From: Streptococcus oriscaviae
Lineage (GTDB): Bacteria; Bacillota; Bacilli; Lactobacillales; Streptococcaceae
DNA length: 64,000 nucleotides
Reading direction: 5' to 3'
Assembly (NCBI RefSeq): GCF_018137985.1
Contig: NZ_CP073084.1
Span: 1,736,001-1,800,000 of the forward strand
The notes under the pieces are model-generated. The model had not been told where the DNA came from. It made no database searches and saw only the letters and a program-made list of their open reading frames with translations. Of this stretch, positions 42,865 to 50,464 are shown one piece after another (the first letter of the stretch is position 1; each line of letters begins with the position of its first letter). Made by a program: the position numbers and the translations under genes.

Positions 42865-44334
42865 ATGGGAATACATCTAGTCATTTGTGGTCATGGCCAG
42901 GGGCGAACAGGCTATGATCCTGGAGCAGTGAATGCCAAACTAGGCATCACAGAAGCAGGAAAGGTTCGAGAATTAGCCAAGTTAATGTCTAAGTACAGTG
43001 GACAACAGATTGATTTTATTACCGAACAAAATGTTTATGATTATCGGAGTATTACTAGTATTGGTAAGGGATACGACTCAATTACTGAATTGCACTTCAA
43101 TGCATTTAATGGCAGTGCCAAAGGTACAGAAGTCTTGATTCAATCCTCCTTAGAAGCAGATAAGGAAGATATGGCAATCCTATCTCTCCTTTCACGTTAT
43201 TTCCAAAATCGTGGTATTAAGAAGGTAGATTGGCTCTATAATGCCAACCAAGCAGCGAGTCGTGGATATACCTATCGTTTGGTGGAGATTGCCTTCATCG
43301 ATAATGAACAAGATATGGCGATTTTTGAAAACAAGAAAGAGGATATTGCGAGAGGTCTTGTGTCAGCAATAACAGGAGTTGAGGTCAAGACAATAGTTCC
43401 CCCGACCCCCAGTTCAACCGTTGGGAGTTCAAGAACACCTTCAAAACCAATCTATCTTGTTGGTGATAGTCTTAGGGTGTTGCCTCATGCGACTCATTAT
43501 CAGACTGGTCAGAAAATCGCTAACTGGGTCAAGGGGCGTACCTACAAAATCCTCCAAGTGAAGAATGTTCACCAGTCCAACAGTAAGAGAGCTTATCTAC
43601 TTGATGGAATCAAGTCATGGGTGCTTGAGCAGGATGTAGAAGGAACAACTAAAGGCCATAGTGAGCAGACCTATCAAGCACAGAAAGGCGATACGTATTA
43701 TGGTATTGCTCGGAAGTTTGGTTTGACAGTTGATGCCTTTCTTGCAGTAAATGGCTTGAAGAAGACGGATATTTTAAGAGTTGGACAAACTCTAAAGGTC
43801 AACGCAGTTTCAAGGACAACAACCGCTATTCCAACCAGTGTTGCAAGTCGTGTGGTTGCGTCAGCTTTATCTAAGGTCGGTCAAAAGGTGACCGTTCCAT
43901 CTAACCCTTATGGTGGACAGTGTGTTGCCTTGGTAGATAAGATTGTTCAAGAACTTACGGATAAGAATATGTCCTATACTAATGCCATTGATTGTTTGAA
44001 GAAAGCAAAATCAAATGGTTTCCAAGTAATCTACGATGCTTGGGGTGTGAATCCTAAAGCAGGTGATTTCTATGTCATTCAGACGGATGGTTTGGTCTAT
44101 GGGCATATTGGTGTTTGTGTGACGGATTCAGATGGAAAAAGTATTGATGGTGTGGAACAGAATATTGATGGATATTCTGACCATAATAAGAACGGTATCA
44201 ATGACCAATTAGAAATTGGTGGCGGTGGGATCACTCGTCGTGTGAAACGTCAATGGATGGCGGATGGCTCACTCTATGATTCTACTGGAACAGTTAAACT
44301 CGGTAAAGTTGTTGGTTGGTTTAGAATTTCATAA
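42865..44334 (+). CDS. Four-domain endolysin: amidase_3, SH3-like, LysM, CHAP
   Basis: 489 aa. Residues 1-175: N-acetylmuramoyl-L-alanine amidase with CGHGQGRTGYDPGAVN (zinc His10), a second His in ITELHFNAFNG, and Glu in LVEIAFIDN. About 195-255: SH3-like wall binding (LRVLPHATHYQTGQKI). About 268-312: LysM (YQAQKGDTYYGIARKFGL). About 330-489: CHAP peptidase with Cys353 in YGGQCVALV and His414 in YGHIGVC. Two catalytic domains can cut different wall bonds. No signal peptide, so export depends on the holin. Start 6 nt after the holin stop. Confidence 0.94.
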   Translation: MGIHLVICGHGQGRTGYDPGAVNAKLGITEAGKVRELAKLMSKYSGQQIDFITEQNVYDYRSITSIGKGYDSITELHFNAFNGSAKGTEVLIQSSLEADKEDMAILSLLSRYFQNRGIKKVDWLYNANQAASRGYTYRLVEIAFIDNEQDMAIFENKKEDIARGLVSAITGVEVKTIVPPTPSSTVGSSRTPSKPIYLVGDSLRVLPHATHYQTGQKIANWVKGRTYKILQVKNVHQSNSKRAYLLDGIKSWVLEQDVEGTTKGHSEQTYQAQKGDTYYGIARKFGLTVDAFLAVNGLKKTDILRVGQTLKVNAVSRTTTAIPTSVASRVVASALSKVGQKVTVPSNPYGGQCVALVDKIVQELTDKNMSYTNAIDCLKKAKSNGFQVIYDAWGVNPKAGDFYVIQTDGLVYGHIGVCVTDSDGKSIDGVEQNIDGYSDHNKNGINDQLEIGGGGITRRVKRQWMADGSLYDSTGTVKLGKVVGWFRIS

Positions 44335-44341
44335 TTTAGTT

Positions 44342-44378
44342 ATAAGCCTGGTGGAAACATCAGGCTTTATTTTTTTTT
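44342..44378 (+). terminator. Terminator after the lysis genes
   Basis: AAGCCTG (44344-44350) pairs with CAGGCTT (44361-44367), followed by A and a long T-run. It closes the late operon and separates it from the recombinase module. Confidence 0.88.
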
Positions 44379-44416
44379 GCCTTTTTTTCAATAAGTGCGG
44401 AAAAATTACTCCCAAA

Positions 44417-44502
44417 CCTACCTAGTAAGGTAGGAGGAATAAAATTATATTTGGACTAAACTGTTCACAATTTCCCCTAGTAGGTAGAAGGAGGAATAAA
44501 AT
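44417..44502 (+). repeat. Two direct copies of a palindrome-plus-Shine-Dalgarno element
   Basis: Copy 1 (44417-44445) has CCTACCTAGTAAGGTAGG then AGGAATAAAAT. Copy 2 (44474-44502) has CCCTAGTAGGTAG then AAGGAGGAATAAAAT ending in the start codon. The shared 14-mer AGGAGGAATAAAAT is exactly 57 nt apart (44432 and 44489). The palindrome resembles the elements at 13472 and 13541 (minus strand), which also sit beside AGGAGG-like sites. A repressor site or a translational hairpin is plausible. Confidence 0.7.
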
Positions 44503-44902
44503 GACCCCAGAACAAAAAGTAGCTATTCGCTGTTTACGAGAACATGGTCTTGGTTATAAAGCCATAGGTATAAAACTCAATTTATCTATTAATACCATTA
44601 AGTCATTTTGTCGTAGAGAGGTAATAAAAGCAGGCGATAAAACTGATGACGAACTGCCAGATTATTGTCATGCTTGTGGTCGTGTTTTGACGCATATAGA
44701 CGGTAAGAAAAAGAAACGCTTTTGTGGAACATCCTGTCGTCAAACATGGTGGAACAGCCATTTGGAGGAAGTCAATCGACAAGCCTATACCGAGCATGTC
44801 TGTTTGGCTTGTGGGGGTGAGTTTACCTCCTACGCTAATCCTAAGAGAAAATATTGTAGTCGTAAGTGCTATGTGACTGCTAGATTTGGAGACAAGAAAT
44901 GA
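44501..44902 (+). CDS. HTH plus double zinc-knuckle protein of the recombinase module
   Basis: 133 aa; ATG directly in copy 2 of the repeat, AAGGAGGAA upstream. N-terminal HTH (CLREHGLGYKAIGIKLNLSI), then CHACGRVLTHIDGKKKKRFC GTSC RQTWW and CLACGGEFTSYANPKRKYCS. It is a paralogue of the protein at 21159. Genes like this commonly precede serine recombinases and may regulate them or act as a directionality factor. That role is inferred from position. Confidence 0.72.
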   Translation: MTPEQKVAIRCLREHGLGYKAIGIKLNLSINTIKSFCRREVIKAGDKTDDELPDYCHACGRVLTHIDGKKKKRFCGTSCRQTWWNSHLEEVNRQAYTEHVCLACGGEFTSYANPKRKYCSRKCYVTARFGDKK

Positions 44903-45060
44903 CAGAACAAGACTTTCAACAAGAACTTACCTACCAACTGACTATGGCACAGGCAAAGCAGCTCCTGTCCCAGGGTCTGATTTCTGAAGCCATCTTCCAA
45001 GAATTTAAGGCAAAAATGCTCGAAAAATATGAGCCTTTTATGAGCCAATTAGTGGCCTAA
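44899..45060 (+). CDS. Small SHOCT-like protein
   Basis: 53 aa, ATG overlapping the previous stop (ATGA). MTEQDFQQELTYQLTMAQAK leads into QLLSQGLISEAIFQEFKAKM, the short SHOCT-type helical motif (loop, glycine, helix). Similar tiny proteins precede paired serine recombinases elsewhere; a recombination accessory or directionality role is possible. Codon use fits the operon. Confidence 0.7.
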   Translation: MTEQDFQQELTYQLTMAQAKQLLSQGLISEAIFQEFKAKMLEKYEPFMSQLVA

Positions 45061-45116
45061 AGACTTGATAAATAAGGGCTTTAGAGTGATATATAATAGC
45101 GAAAGGAGATGTATCA

Positions 45117-46325
45117 ATGAAACAAATCAAAACGATACAAGCCCAGAAGGTAACTGCCATTAAAAGGTTAAAGGTGGCTGCATACACTAGGGTTTCGCAT
45201 ACGAGTTTACTCCAGTCCTTATCCAATCAAGTCAGCCACTACAGCCAAATGATACAGGCAAATCCTGAATGGGACTATGTGGGAGTTTACAGCGATTCAG
45301 CCATTAGTGGTCGCAGTCAAGCTTATAGACGAGACTTTCAACAGTTACTTGAAGATTGTCGTAAGGGTAAGATTGACCTTATCTTAACCAAGTCTATTTC
45401 ACGCTTTGGGCGAAATACGGTGGAGCTTTTGGAAACTGTTCGTGAGCTGAAGCGACTTGGTATCAGTGTTCGCTTTGAAAAGGAGAAGATTGACACCCTA
45501 ACCGCTGAAGGGGAGTTGCTTTTAACCCTGCTTGCCTCCATGGCTCAAGAAGAATCACAGTCTATCAGTCAAAACATCAGATGGCGAGTGAAGAAACGCT
45601 TTGAAGAAGGGAAACCTTATATTCCTCAAGACATCTTTGGCTATCGGTGGAATGGCGACGAGTATGTGATTGAACCCCATGAAGCCTCTATTGTCAGGCA
45701 GGTCTTCGAATGGTATATGGAAGGACTTTCAGCCCCTAAAATAGCTAAAAGGCTTGATGATAGGGGTGAGCGAACAAGGCTAGGGAATCGCTTCACTAAA
45801 CGAGTCATCTATAACATGTTTGATCAAGAAGCCTACTGTGGACGACTGATTTTACAGAAGACCTTTCGAGATCAATTTGGCAGTCGCTCCATTCCAAATG
45901 ATGGGCAGATGGCGAAGTATATCGTTGAGAATGCCCATGAAGCTATTGTGACACCGGAGTATTTCCAACTGGTCAATCAAGAGAAAAAGCGACGTGCTAG
46001 GAGGAGAGTCTCAAAGCACGATGCTCTAGCAAAGTTACAAGGCAAAGTATATTGTGAGCATTGTGGTTTAGATATGCTTTTGACTGTAGAAACCAAATCC
46101 AATCAGGAAAAGCGAGTAAGGTATTACTGCAGGACAAGAGATGCCAAAGGTGTTGAGGCTTGTCTAGGACGTACTATTACAGAAGAACAACTTTTTCAAG
46201 CTTTTGGCGAGACCTTAAAGGTAGAAGATATTCACCATATTTCTTTTAATAGCGTGACCAATGAAGCTAAAGCTACCTATAGAAATGGAAAAGAAAAACA
46301 CATCATCATTCAGAAAGGACGGTAG
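45117..46325 (+). CDS. Large serine recombinase A
   Basis: 402 aa. Catalytic domain: AAYTRVSHTSLLQSLSNQ with nucleophile Ser, YSDSAISGRS, LILTKSISRFGRNTVELLET and LASMAQEESQSISQNI. Recombinase domain 160-270; zinc ribbon YCEHCGLDMLL...YYCRTRD. It lacks the long coiled coil seen in its neighbour, so it is a short partner form. ATG has AAAGGAG 10 nt upstream, with TGATATATAAT (45087-45097) as likely promoter. With recombinase B it replaces a tyrosine integrase for integration and excision. Confidence 0.92.
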   Translation: MKQIKTIQAQKVTAIKRLKVAAYTRVSHTSLLQSLSNQVSHYSQMIQANPEWDYVGVYSDSAISGRSQAYRRDFQQLLEDCRKGKIDLILTKSISRFGRNTVELLETVRELKRLGISVRFEKEKIDTLTAEGELLLTLLASMAQEESQSISQNIRWRVKKRFEEGKPYIPQDIFGYRWNGDEYVIEPHEASIVRQVFEWYMEGLSAPKIAKRLDDRGERTRLGNRFTKRVIYNMFDQEAYCGRLILQKTFRDQFGSRSIPNDGQMAKYIVENAHEAIVTPEYFQLVNQEKKRRARRRVSKHDALAKLQGKVYCEHCGLDMLLTVETKSNQEKRVRYYCRTRDAKGVEACLGRTITEEQLFQAFGETLKVEDIHHISFNSVTNEAKATYRNGKEKHIIIQKGR

Positions 46326-46327
46326 GC

Positions 46328-47893
46328 ATGAAAAAAGTCATCACGATAGAACCAGCTAAACAAGTAAGCCATAAGGTTGACCTGCCGAGCTTTACCAAAC
46401 GACGAGTGGCAGGCTATGCCAGGGTATCAACTGATCATGAAGGCCAGACGACCTCCTACGAAGCTCAGATGAAATACTATACAGACTACATCAACAGTCG
46501 CTCGGATTGGGAATTTGTCAAGATGTATTCAGACGAAGGGATTTCAGGGACTAATACCAAGGCACGGATTGGCTTTCAACGGATGGTGGAAGATGCCCTT
46601 GACGGAAAGATAGACCTTATCCTGACCAAGTCGGTCAGTCGGTTTGCCAGAAACACGGTTGACTCCCTCTCAACGGTTCGGAAGCTCAAGGAAGCAGGAG
46701 TTGAAATCTATTTTGAAAAGGAGAACATTTGGACCTTTGATTCTAAAGGGGAGCTTCTGATTACCATCATGTCAAGTCTAGCCCAAGAAGAGAGCCGTTC
46801 CATTTCAGAGAACGTGACTTGGGGTAGACGACGCCAGTTGGCTGAAGGGCAAGTGACCTTTTCCTATAGCCAAGTTTTAGGCTTCAAGAAAAGTGACACG
46901 GGTGGTTTTGAAATAGACCATGAGGAAGCTAAGATTGTTCGGTATATTTTTCATCAGGTCTTATTGGGAAACAATCCCAACAAAATCGCAAGGGAGTTGA
47001 CTGCCCAAGGAATTCCGACCCCACAAGGGAAAAGGAAGTGGAGTTATGGCACGGTCAAGCGTATGCTTCGGAATGAAAAATACAAAGGGGATGCTCTTCT
47101 TCAGAAAAGTTTTACAACCAATTTCTTGACGAAAAGCACTAAACCCAATGAAGGAGAGCTTCCACAGTATTATGTGGAGAACAGCCACGAAGCCATTATC
47201 AAGCGTGAAGTCTTTGATTTGGTTCAAGTTGAATTGGATAAGCTGGAGAAGAAACGGCAAACTAGTAACATCTTCACAGGACGTCTGTTCTGTGGTGACT
47301 GTGGGGGAGCTTTTGGAAGTAAGGTGTGGCACTCCACCAGCAAGTACAAACGAACCATTTACCAGTGCAATGCCAAGTACAAGGGCGAGCATAAATGTCG
47401 GACACCTCATGTGACTGAGGAAGAAATTAAAGCCTGGTTCCTCTCAGCTATCAATCAACTTCTCAGTAATCGAGATGAGATTATCGCAAATACAGAACTC
47501 TTAATTGACATGGCAAAAGACACCTCGCCACTTGAATCTAGGATTGATGACTTGGAGCATCACCTTGAAACCATACGACAAGACATCAAGGACTTGGTCG
47601 ATAGGAATGCGAGGAAGGCTCAGAATCAAGAACTCTACCAAAAGCAGTACGATACCCTAGTAACAGCCTACCAAGAAAAACAGAAAGAGTTGCAGGAAAC
47701 TAGGTCATCCTTGGAAGAGCAGAAAAGTAAGAGAATTAGCCTAGATGGTTTTATCCAACAACTCAAAGAGCAGGACGACCTCATCACAGACTTCAACCAA
47801 GAACTCTGGCAGACCAGTGTTGAGAGACTAGACATCAAAGTGGGTAAGAAAATCAGCCTGACATTCAAAAATGGCGTACGGATTGATTTATAG
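46328..47893 (+). CDS. Large serine recombinase B
   Basis: 521 aa, starting 2 nt after recombinase A. Catalytic domain with AGYARVSTDHEGQTTSYEAQ, YSDEGISGTN, LILTKSVSRFARNTVDSLST and SSLAQEESRSISENV. Recombinase domain IARELTAQGIPTPQGKRKWS; zinc ribbon FCGDCGGAFGSK...YQCNAKYKG; then a coiled coil about 400-470 (RIDDLEHHLETIRQDIKDLV) that in phiC31-like enzymes controls direction. The two proteins are only distantly alike, so they are likely to act as a heteromeric pair. Confidence 0.94.
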   Translation: MKKVITIEPAKQVSHKVDLPSFTKRRVAGYARVSTDHEGQTTSYEAQMKYYTDYINSRSDWEFVKMYSDEGISGTNTKARIGFQRMVEDALDGKIDLILTKSVSRFARNTVDSLSTVRKLKEAGVEIYFEKENIWTFDSKGELLITIMSSLAQEESRSISENVTWGRRRQLAEGQVTFSYSQVLGFKKSDTGGFEIDHEEAKIVRYIFHQVLLGNNPNKIARELTAQGIPTPQGKRKWSYGTVKRMLRNEKYKGDALLQKSFTTNFLTKSTKPNEGELPQYYVENSHEAIIKREVFDLVQVELDKLEKKRQTSNIFTGRLFCGDCGGAFGSKVWHSTSKYKRTIYQCNAKYKGEHKCRTPHVTEEEIKAWFLSAINQLLSNRDEIIANTELLIDMAKDTSPLESRIDDLEHHLETIRQDIKDLVDRNARKAQNQELYQKQYDTLVTAYQEKQKELQETRSSLEEQKSKRISLDGFIQQLKEQDDLITDFNQELWQTSVERLDIKVGKKISLTFKNGVRIDL

Positions 47894-48025
47894 AAGACAA
47901 GGGCGTGTCAATTCTGCACGTCTTTTTGGTGTTTCTGTGTTATAATAGAAGAAGTTATATTAGGATTCGAGTTGCACACCCCTTTAGGGTTTTGCACCCC
48001 CTTGAAAGGGAAAAGGTTAGATTGT
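47894..48025. promoter_or_regulatory. Prophage-host junction: terminator, extended -10 promoter and tandem TTGCAC repeats
   Basis: A weak hairpin (AGAC/CGTG with CACG/TCT, 47896-47923) with T-run ends the recombinase transcript. TGTTATAAT at 47938-47946 is an extended -10 for the HAD gene. TTGCACACCCCTTTAGGG (47972-47989) and TTGCACCCCCTTGAAAGGG (47992-48010) are tandem near-copies, each with an inner inverted repeat. The right attachment site should lie in this interval. Confidence 0.55.
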
Positions 48026-48856
48026 ATGATAAAATTAATCGCAACAGATATGGACGGCACTTTTTTGGATGAGCGCGGCAGCTTTGACAGGGCACGCTTT
48101 GAGCGGATTTTAAGTGGGCTCGAAGACCGACAGATTCCCTTTGTTGTGGCAAGCGGTAACGGTATGGAGCGCTTATTGAAGCTCTTTGAAGGCTTTGAAG
48201 ACCGCATTATTTTTGTGGCGGCAAACGGTGCCCATCTCTATGAAAAAGGAATGACAAAAGTTCAAAAGACTCTATCTCTCCAAGCGATAGATGCTATCTT
48301 GAACTATTATAAAGGGCACTTGACGGACTACTGCGTCATGCTGGGAACCGAAACGTCCATTTATATGCAGGAAGGGGCTGTTCGTCCCTTTGATGGGCAT
48401 ACCAGTATTGAACCCCAACAGCTGGAGGCTTTTCTCAGAAGGATTTCCTTCTTACCTGATTTGACCCATTATCCAAAAACGAGAACTGTCTATAAAGCGG
48501 GCTTGTGGGTCAAGGAGGAACTGGTGGATGATGTGGTGGCTCGATTTAACCAGCAATTTTTAGGGGAGATGGAGGCAGTGACCAGCGGTTATGGTTCGAT
48601 AGATATTTTGCCGGCTGGCATCCATAAGGCTTGGGGATTGGAACAAATTTTGAAGGAATTAGCCATTCGCCCTGAGGAGGTCCTAGCCTTTGGTGACAGT
48701 GACAATGATTTGGAGTTGTTGTCCTATGCAGGATATTCCTACGCCATGGCTAATGCACACGAACGGGTCAAACGCGCTGCCAAATACCAAGCTCCTTCTC
48801 ACAGAGAAGCTGGGGTGATGACCGTGATTGAAGAGCTCCTATTTGGAAATAAGTAG
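48026..48856 (+). CDS. HAD-superfamily hydrolase, Cof type
   Basis: 276 aa from ATG 48026. Motif I IATDMDGTFLDERG (Asp nucleophile near residue 8), motif II VASGNGMERL, a Cof-type cap, and motif IV LAFGDSDNDLELLSYAGYS with Mg ligands, followed by YAMANAHERVK. Such enzymes dephosphorylate sugar phosphates or flavin/pyridoxal phosphates; substrate not predictable. First host gene after the prophage; the upstream promoter lies near the junction. Confidence 0.92.
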   Translation: MIKLIATDMDGTFLDERGSFDRARFERILSGLEDRQIPFVVASGNGMERLLKLFEGFEDRIIFVAANGAHLYEKGMTKVQKTLSLQAIDAILNYYKGHLTDYCVMLGTETSIYMQEGAVRPFDGHTSIEPQQLEAFLRRISFLPDLTHYPKTRTVYKAGLWVKEELVDDVVARFNQQFLGEMEAVTSGYGSIDILPAGIHKAWGLEQILKELAIRPEEVLAFGDSDNDLELLSYAGYSYAMANAHERVKRAAKYQAPSHREAGVMTVIEELLFGNK

Positions 48857-48859
48857 ATA

Positions 48860-48898
48860 AAAAAGAAAGCTTCGTGTCGTAACGGAGCCTTCTTTTTG
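48860..48898. terminator. Bidirectional terminator between HAD gene and ABC permease gene
   Basis: AAAGAAAGCTTCGTG and the facing AACGGAGCCTTCTTTTT form an imperfect GC-containing stem with T-run on + and A-run on -. The converging ABC operon ends 3 bp beyond it. Confidence 0.6.
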
Positions 48899-48900
48899 TA

Positions 48901-49683
48901 TCAATTGCCGACACTGGTAAATTTGGTCATGCCATATCGAAACAACTTGTAGTTGACGGAGAAAACGGCGATTAGAACAAGTGGGAGAAGTAAGCCCCAC
49001 ATCGATAAATCAAGGAAGTAGAGGGCTGGGAAATAGGCCGTAAAAGCGTAGGGGAAGATAAAAATCAAGAAAAATTGAATGACCTTGGGATAGATGTTGA
49101 TGGGATACTGGGCCATTTGATTGAGCGAGAAGATTCCCACTGTTAGCGGGAAGGATTCAACAATCCAAAAGGCTAAGGCTGTTGGCCCTAGTTGGATGGC
49201 TGCGTAGAGCAGACCAATGCAGAGGCAGATGAAAACCAATAAGACCAGTTTCCACACAGACCACTCAAGGTTCAGAAGCTGAGAGGACTGAACTAGTGCA
49301 AGCAAACCGATGGCTGTTGTTCCAAGCCCCTGTGGCTGGATACGCTCGCAAATCAGCTGAAAGAGTGGATTGACAGGCAGCAGCAGGAGGCGCTCAAATT
49401 CTCCCCGACGAATATAGCGGCTACCAAACATCCAGAGATTATCAAAGAAAATCAAGTGAATGGATCGGCCGACCGTGCTAATGCCATAAATAAAGAGCAT
49501 CTCACCATAGCTAAAGCCTGCAATTTCCTTAATATTGCCAAAGAGAACATTTAGAAAAATCAGGTAGACAATTTGTTCTACCAGAGAGGACAAGAGGCCG
49601 ATGAAAAAGTCCACTCGAAAGGACATCTGAGCCATCATGAACACCTTGATATTGTAAACATAGAGTTGTAGGTATTTTTTCAT
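48901..49683 (-). CDS. ABC-2 type permease, second subunit
   Basis: 260 aa from ATG 49683 (minus strand; GGAGG 6 nt upstream). About six hydrophobic segments, e.g. GLLALVQSSQLL..LVLLVFICLCIGLLYAAIQL. Family: ABC-2/DUF990-like permeases of export systems (YbhR/daunorubicin type). Separated by one base from the other permease gene; together with the ATPase they form one exporter, substrate unknown. Confidence 0.85.
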   Translation of the reverse strand: MKKYLQLYVYNIKVFMMAQMSFRVDFFIGLLSSLVEQIVYLIFLNVLFGNIKEIAGFSYGEMLFIYGISTVGRSIHLIFFDNLWMFGSRYIRRGEFERLLLLPVNPLFQLICERIQPQGLGTTAIGLLALVQSSQLLNLEWSVWKLVLLVFICLCIGLLYAAIQLGPTALAFWIVESFPLTVGIFSLNQMAQYPINIYPKVIQFFLIFIFPYAFTAYFPALYFLDLSMWGLLLPLVLIAVFSVNYKLFRYGMTKFTSVGN

Positions 49684-49684
49684 C

Positions 49685-50464
49685 TTAGCCTCCAAAAATA
49701 ACAATGCGGCGTTGGGCCTGCTGCCACAGTACACCGATAAAGAGGAGCAGAATCGGAATCCAGACTAACTGGATTCCCAGAGGCAGCAAATCCTTCTCTT
49801 TCCCCAAGAGAATGGTAACAGGAACATTGACGGCGTAATTATAGGGAAGAAAAGACAGAACCTTCTCAACAGCATCAGGATAGAAACTCAAGGGCAAAAG
49901 GGCACCGGAAGCAATGTTAAACAAACCGTTGCGCAGTACATAGATTCCCCAAGCATTGACCGTAAAAAAGGTCGCAAAACCAAAGGCCAAATCCAGAAGC
50001 TGAACGATAAAGACCCCCAAGATACTGCTGATAAGAAAGACGAGCATTGTCTGGATGTCTGGCAGGTAAAAATCCATTTGAAGACAGAGAATCAGAGCGA
50101 AAATCAGTAAAAATTTGAAGAGCTCGACGCATTTCATCCCCAAATCTTTGAAAAATAAGGCAACAATAAAGGAATAGGGCCGTAAAAACTCCCCGGCAAT
50201 CTGACCTTGCAAAATAGAGTGTGACAGTTCTTCTCCTATCGAAAAGGAGTTTAGACTGGCAAGCAGATTAGCAAAGATAATGTAGCTGGTAAAGCTGGCC
50301 AAGGTATACCCATTGACCTCTGGCTGGCTGAAAAAAATCGTCTGCCAAACATAGAGGGAAACCAGAATCCGAGCTAAGAGGGAGATGATATTGGCCAGAA
50401 AGAAGGCCTTGTATTGCAGGGCCGTCATCATGCTCAGGCGGGTCATGTAGAGGTACTTACGCAT
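49685..50464 (-). CDS. ABC-2 type permease, first subunit
   Basis: 259 aa from ATG 50464, chosen for GAGGAGGG 6 nt upstream. Starts MRKYLYMTRLSMMTALQYKA and has about six membrane helices (FLLIFALILCLQMDFYL; LVFLISSILGVFIVQLLDLA). It overlaps the ATPase gene by 8 nt. The pair of unlike permeases plus an ATPase is the viologen/daunorubicin-like exporter layout. Confidence 0.85.
   Translation of the reverse strand: MRKYLYMTRLSMMTALQYKAFFLANIISLLARILVSLYVWQTIFFSQPEVNGYTLASFTSYIIFANLLASLNSFSIGEELSHSILQGQIAGEFLRPYSFIVALFFKDLGMKCVELFKFLLIFALILCLQMDFYLPDIQTMLVFLISSILGVFIVQLLDLAFGFATFFTVNAWGIYVLRNGLFNIASGALLPLSFYPDAVEKVLSFLPYNYAVNVPVTILLGKEKDLLPLGIQLVWIPILLLFIGVLWQQAQRRIVIFGG

Larger units (their letters stand above)
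8304..47960. mobile_element. Prophage, siphovirus type with HK97-like head and serine recombinases (ends approximate)
   Basis: A nearly continuous set of phage modules runs from the sigma-like gene to the second recombinase: replication, methylation, packaging, head, tail, lysis, recombination. The organisation (DUF2800, DUF2815, family A polymerase, VapE-type primase, VRR-NUC, SNF2, DUF1492, SAM synthetase, HNH, methylases, P27 terminase) is a known streptococcal/clostridial type. The right end is placed just after the recombinases because a host-type HAD gene follows. The left end is uncertain: the HExxH gene at 6212 may be part of it. I compared sequence near both ends by eye and found no convincing att duplication. 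Serine recombinases need only a very short shared core, so this is not surprising. Apart from two damaged small genes the prophage looks complete. Confidence 0.85.

Noticed and set aside
46961..47410. 149-aa minus-strand frame within recombinase B
   Set aside because: Antisense to a well-conserved recombinase domain and zinc ribbon; no promoter or ribosome site.
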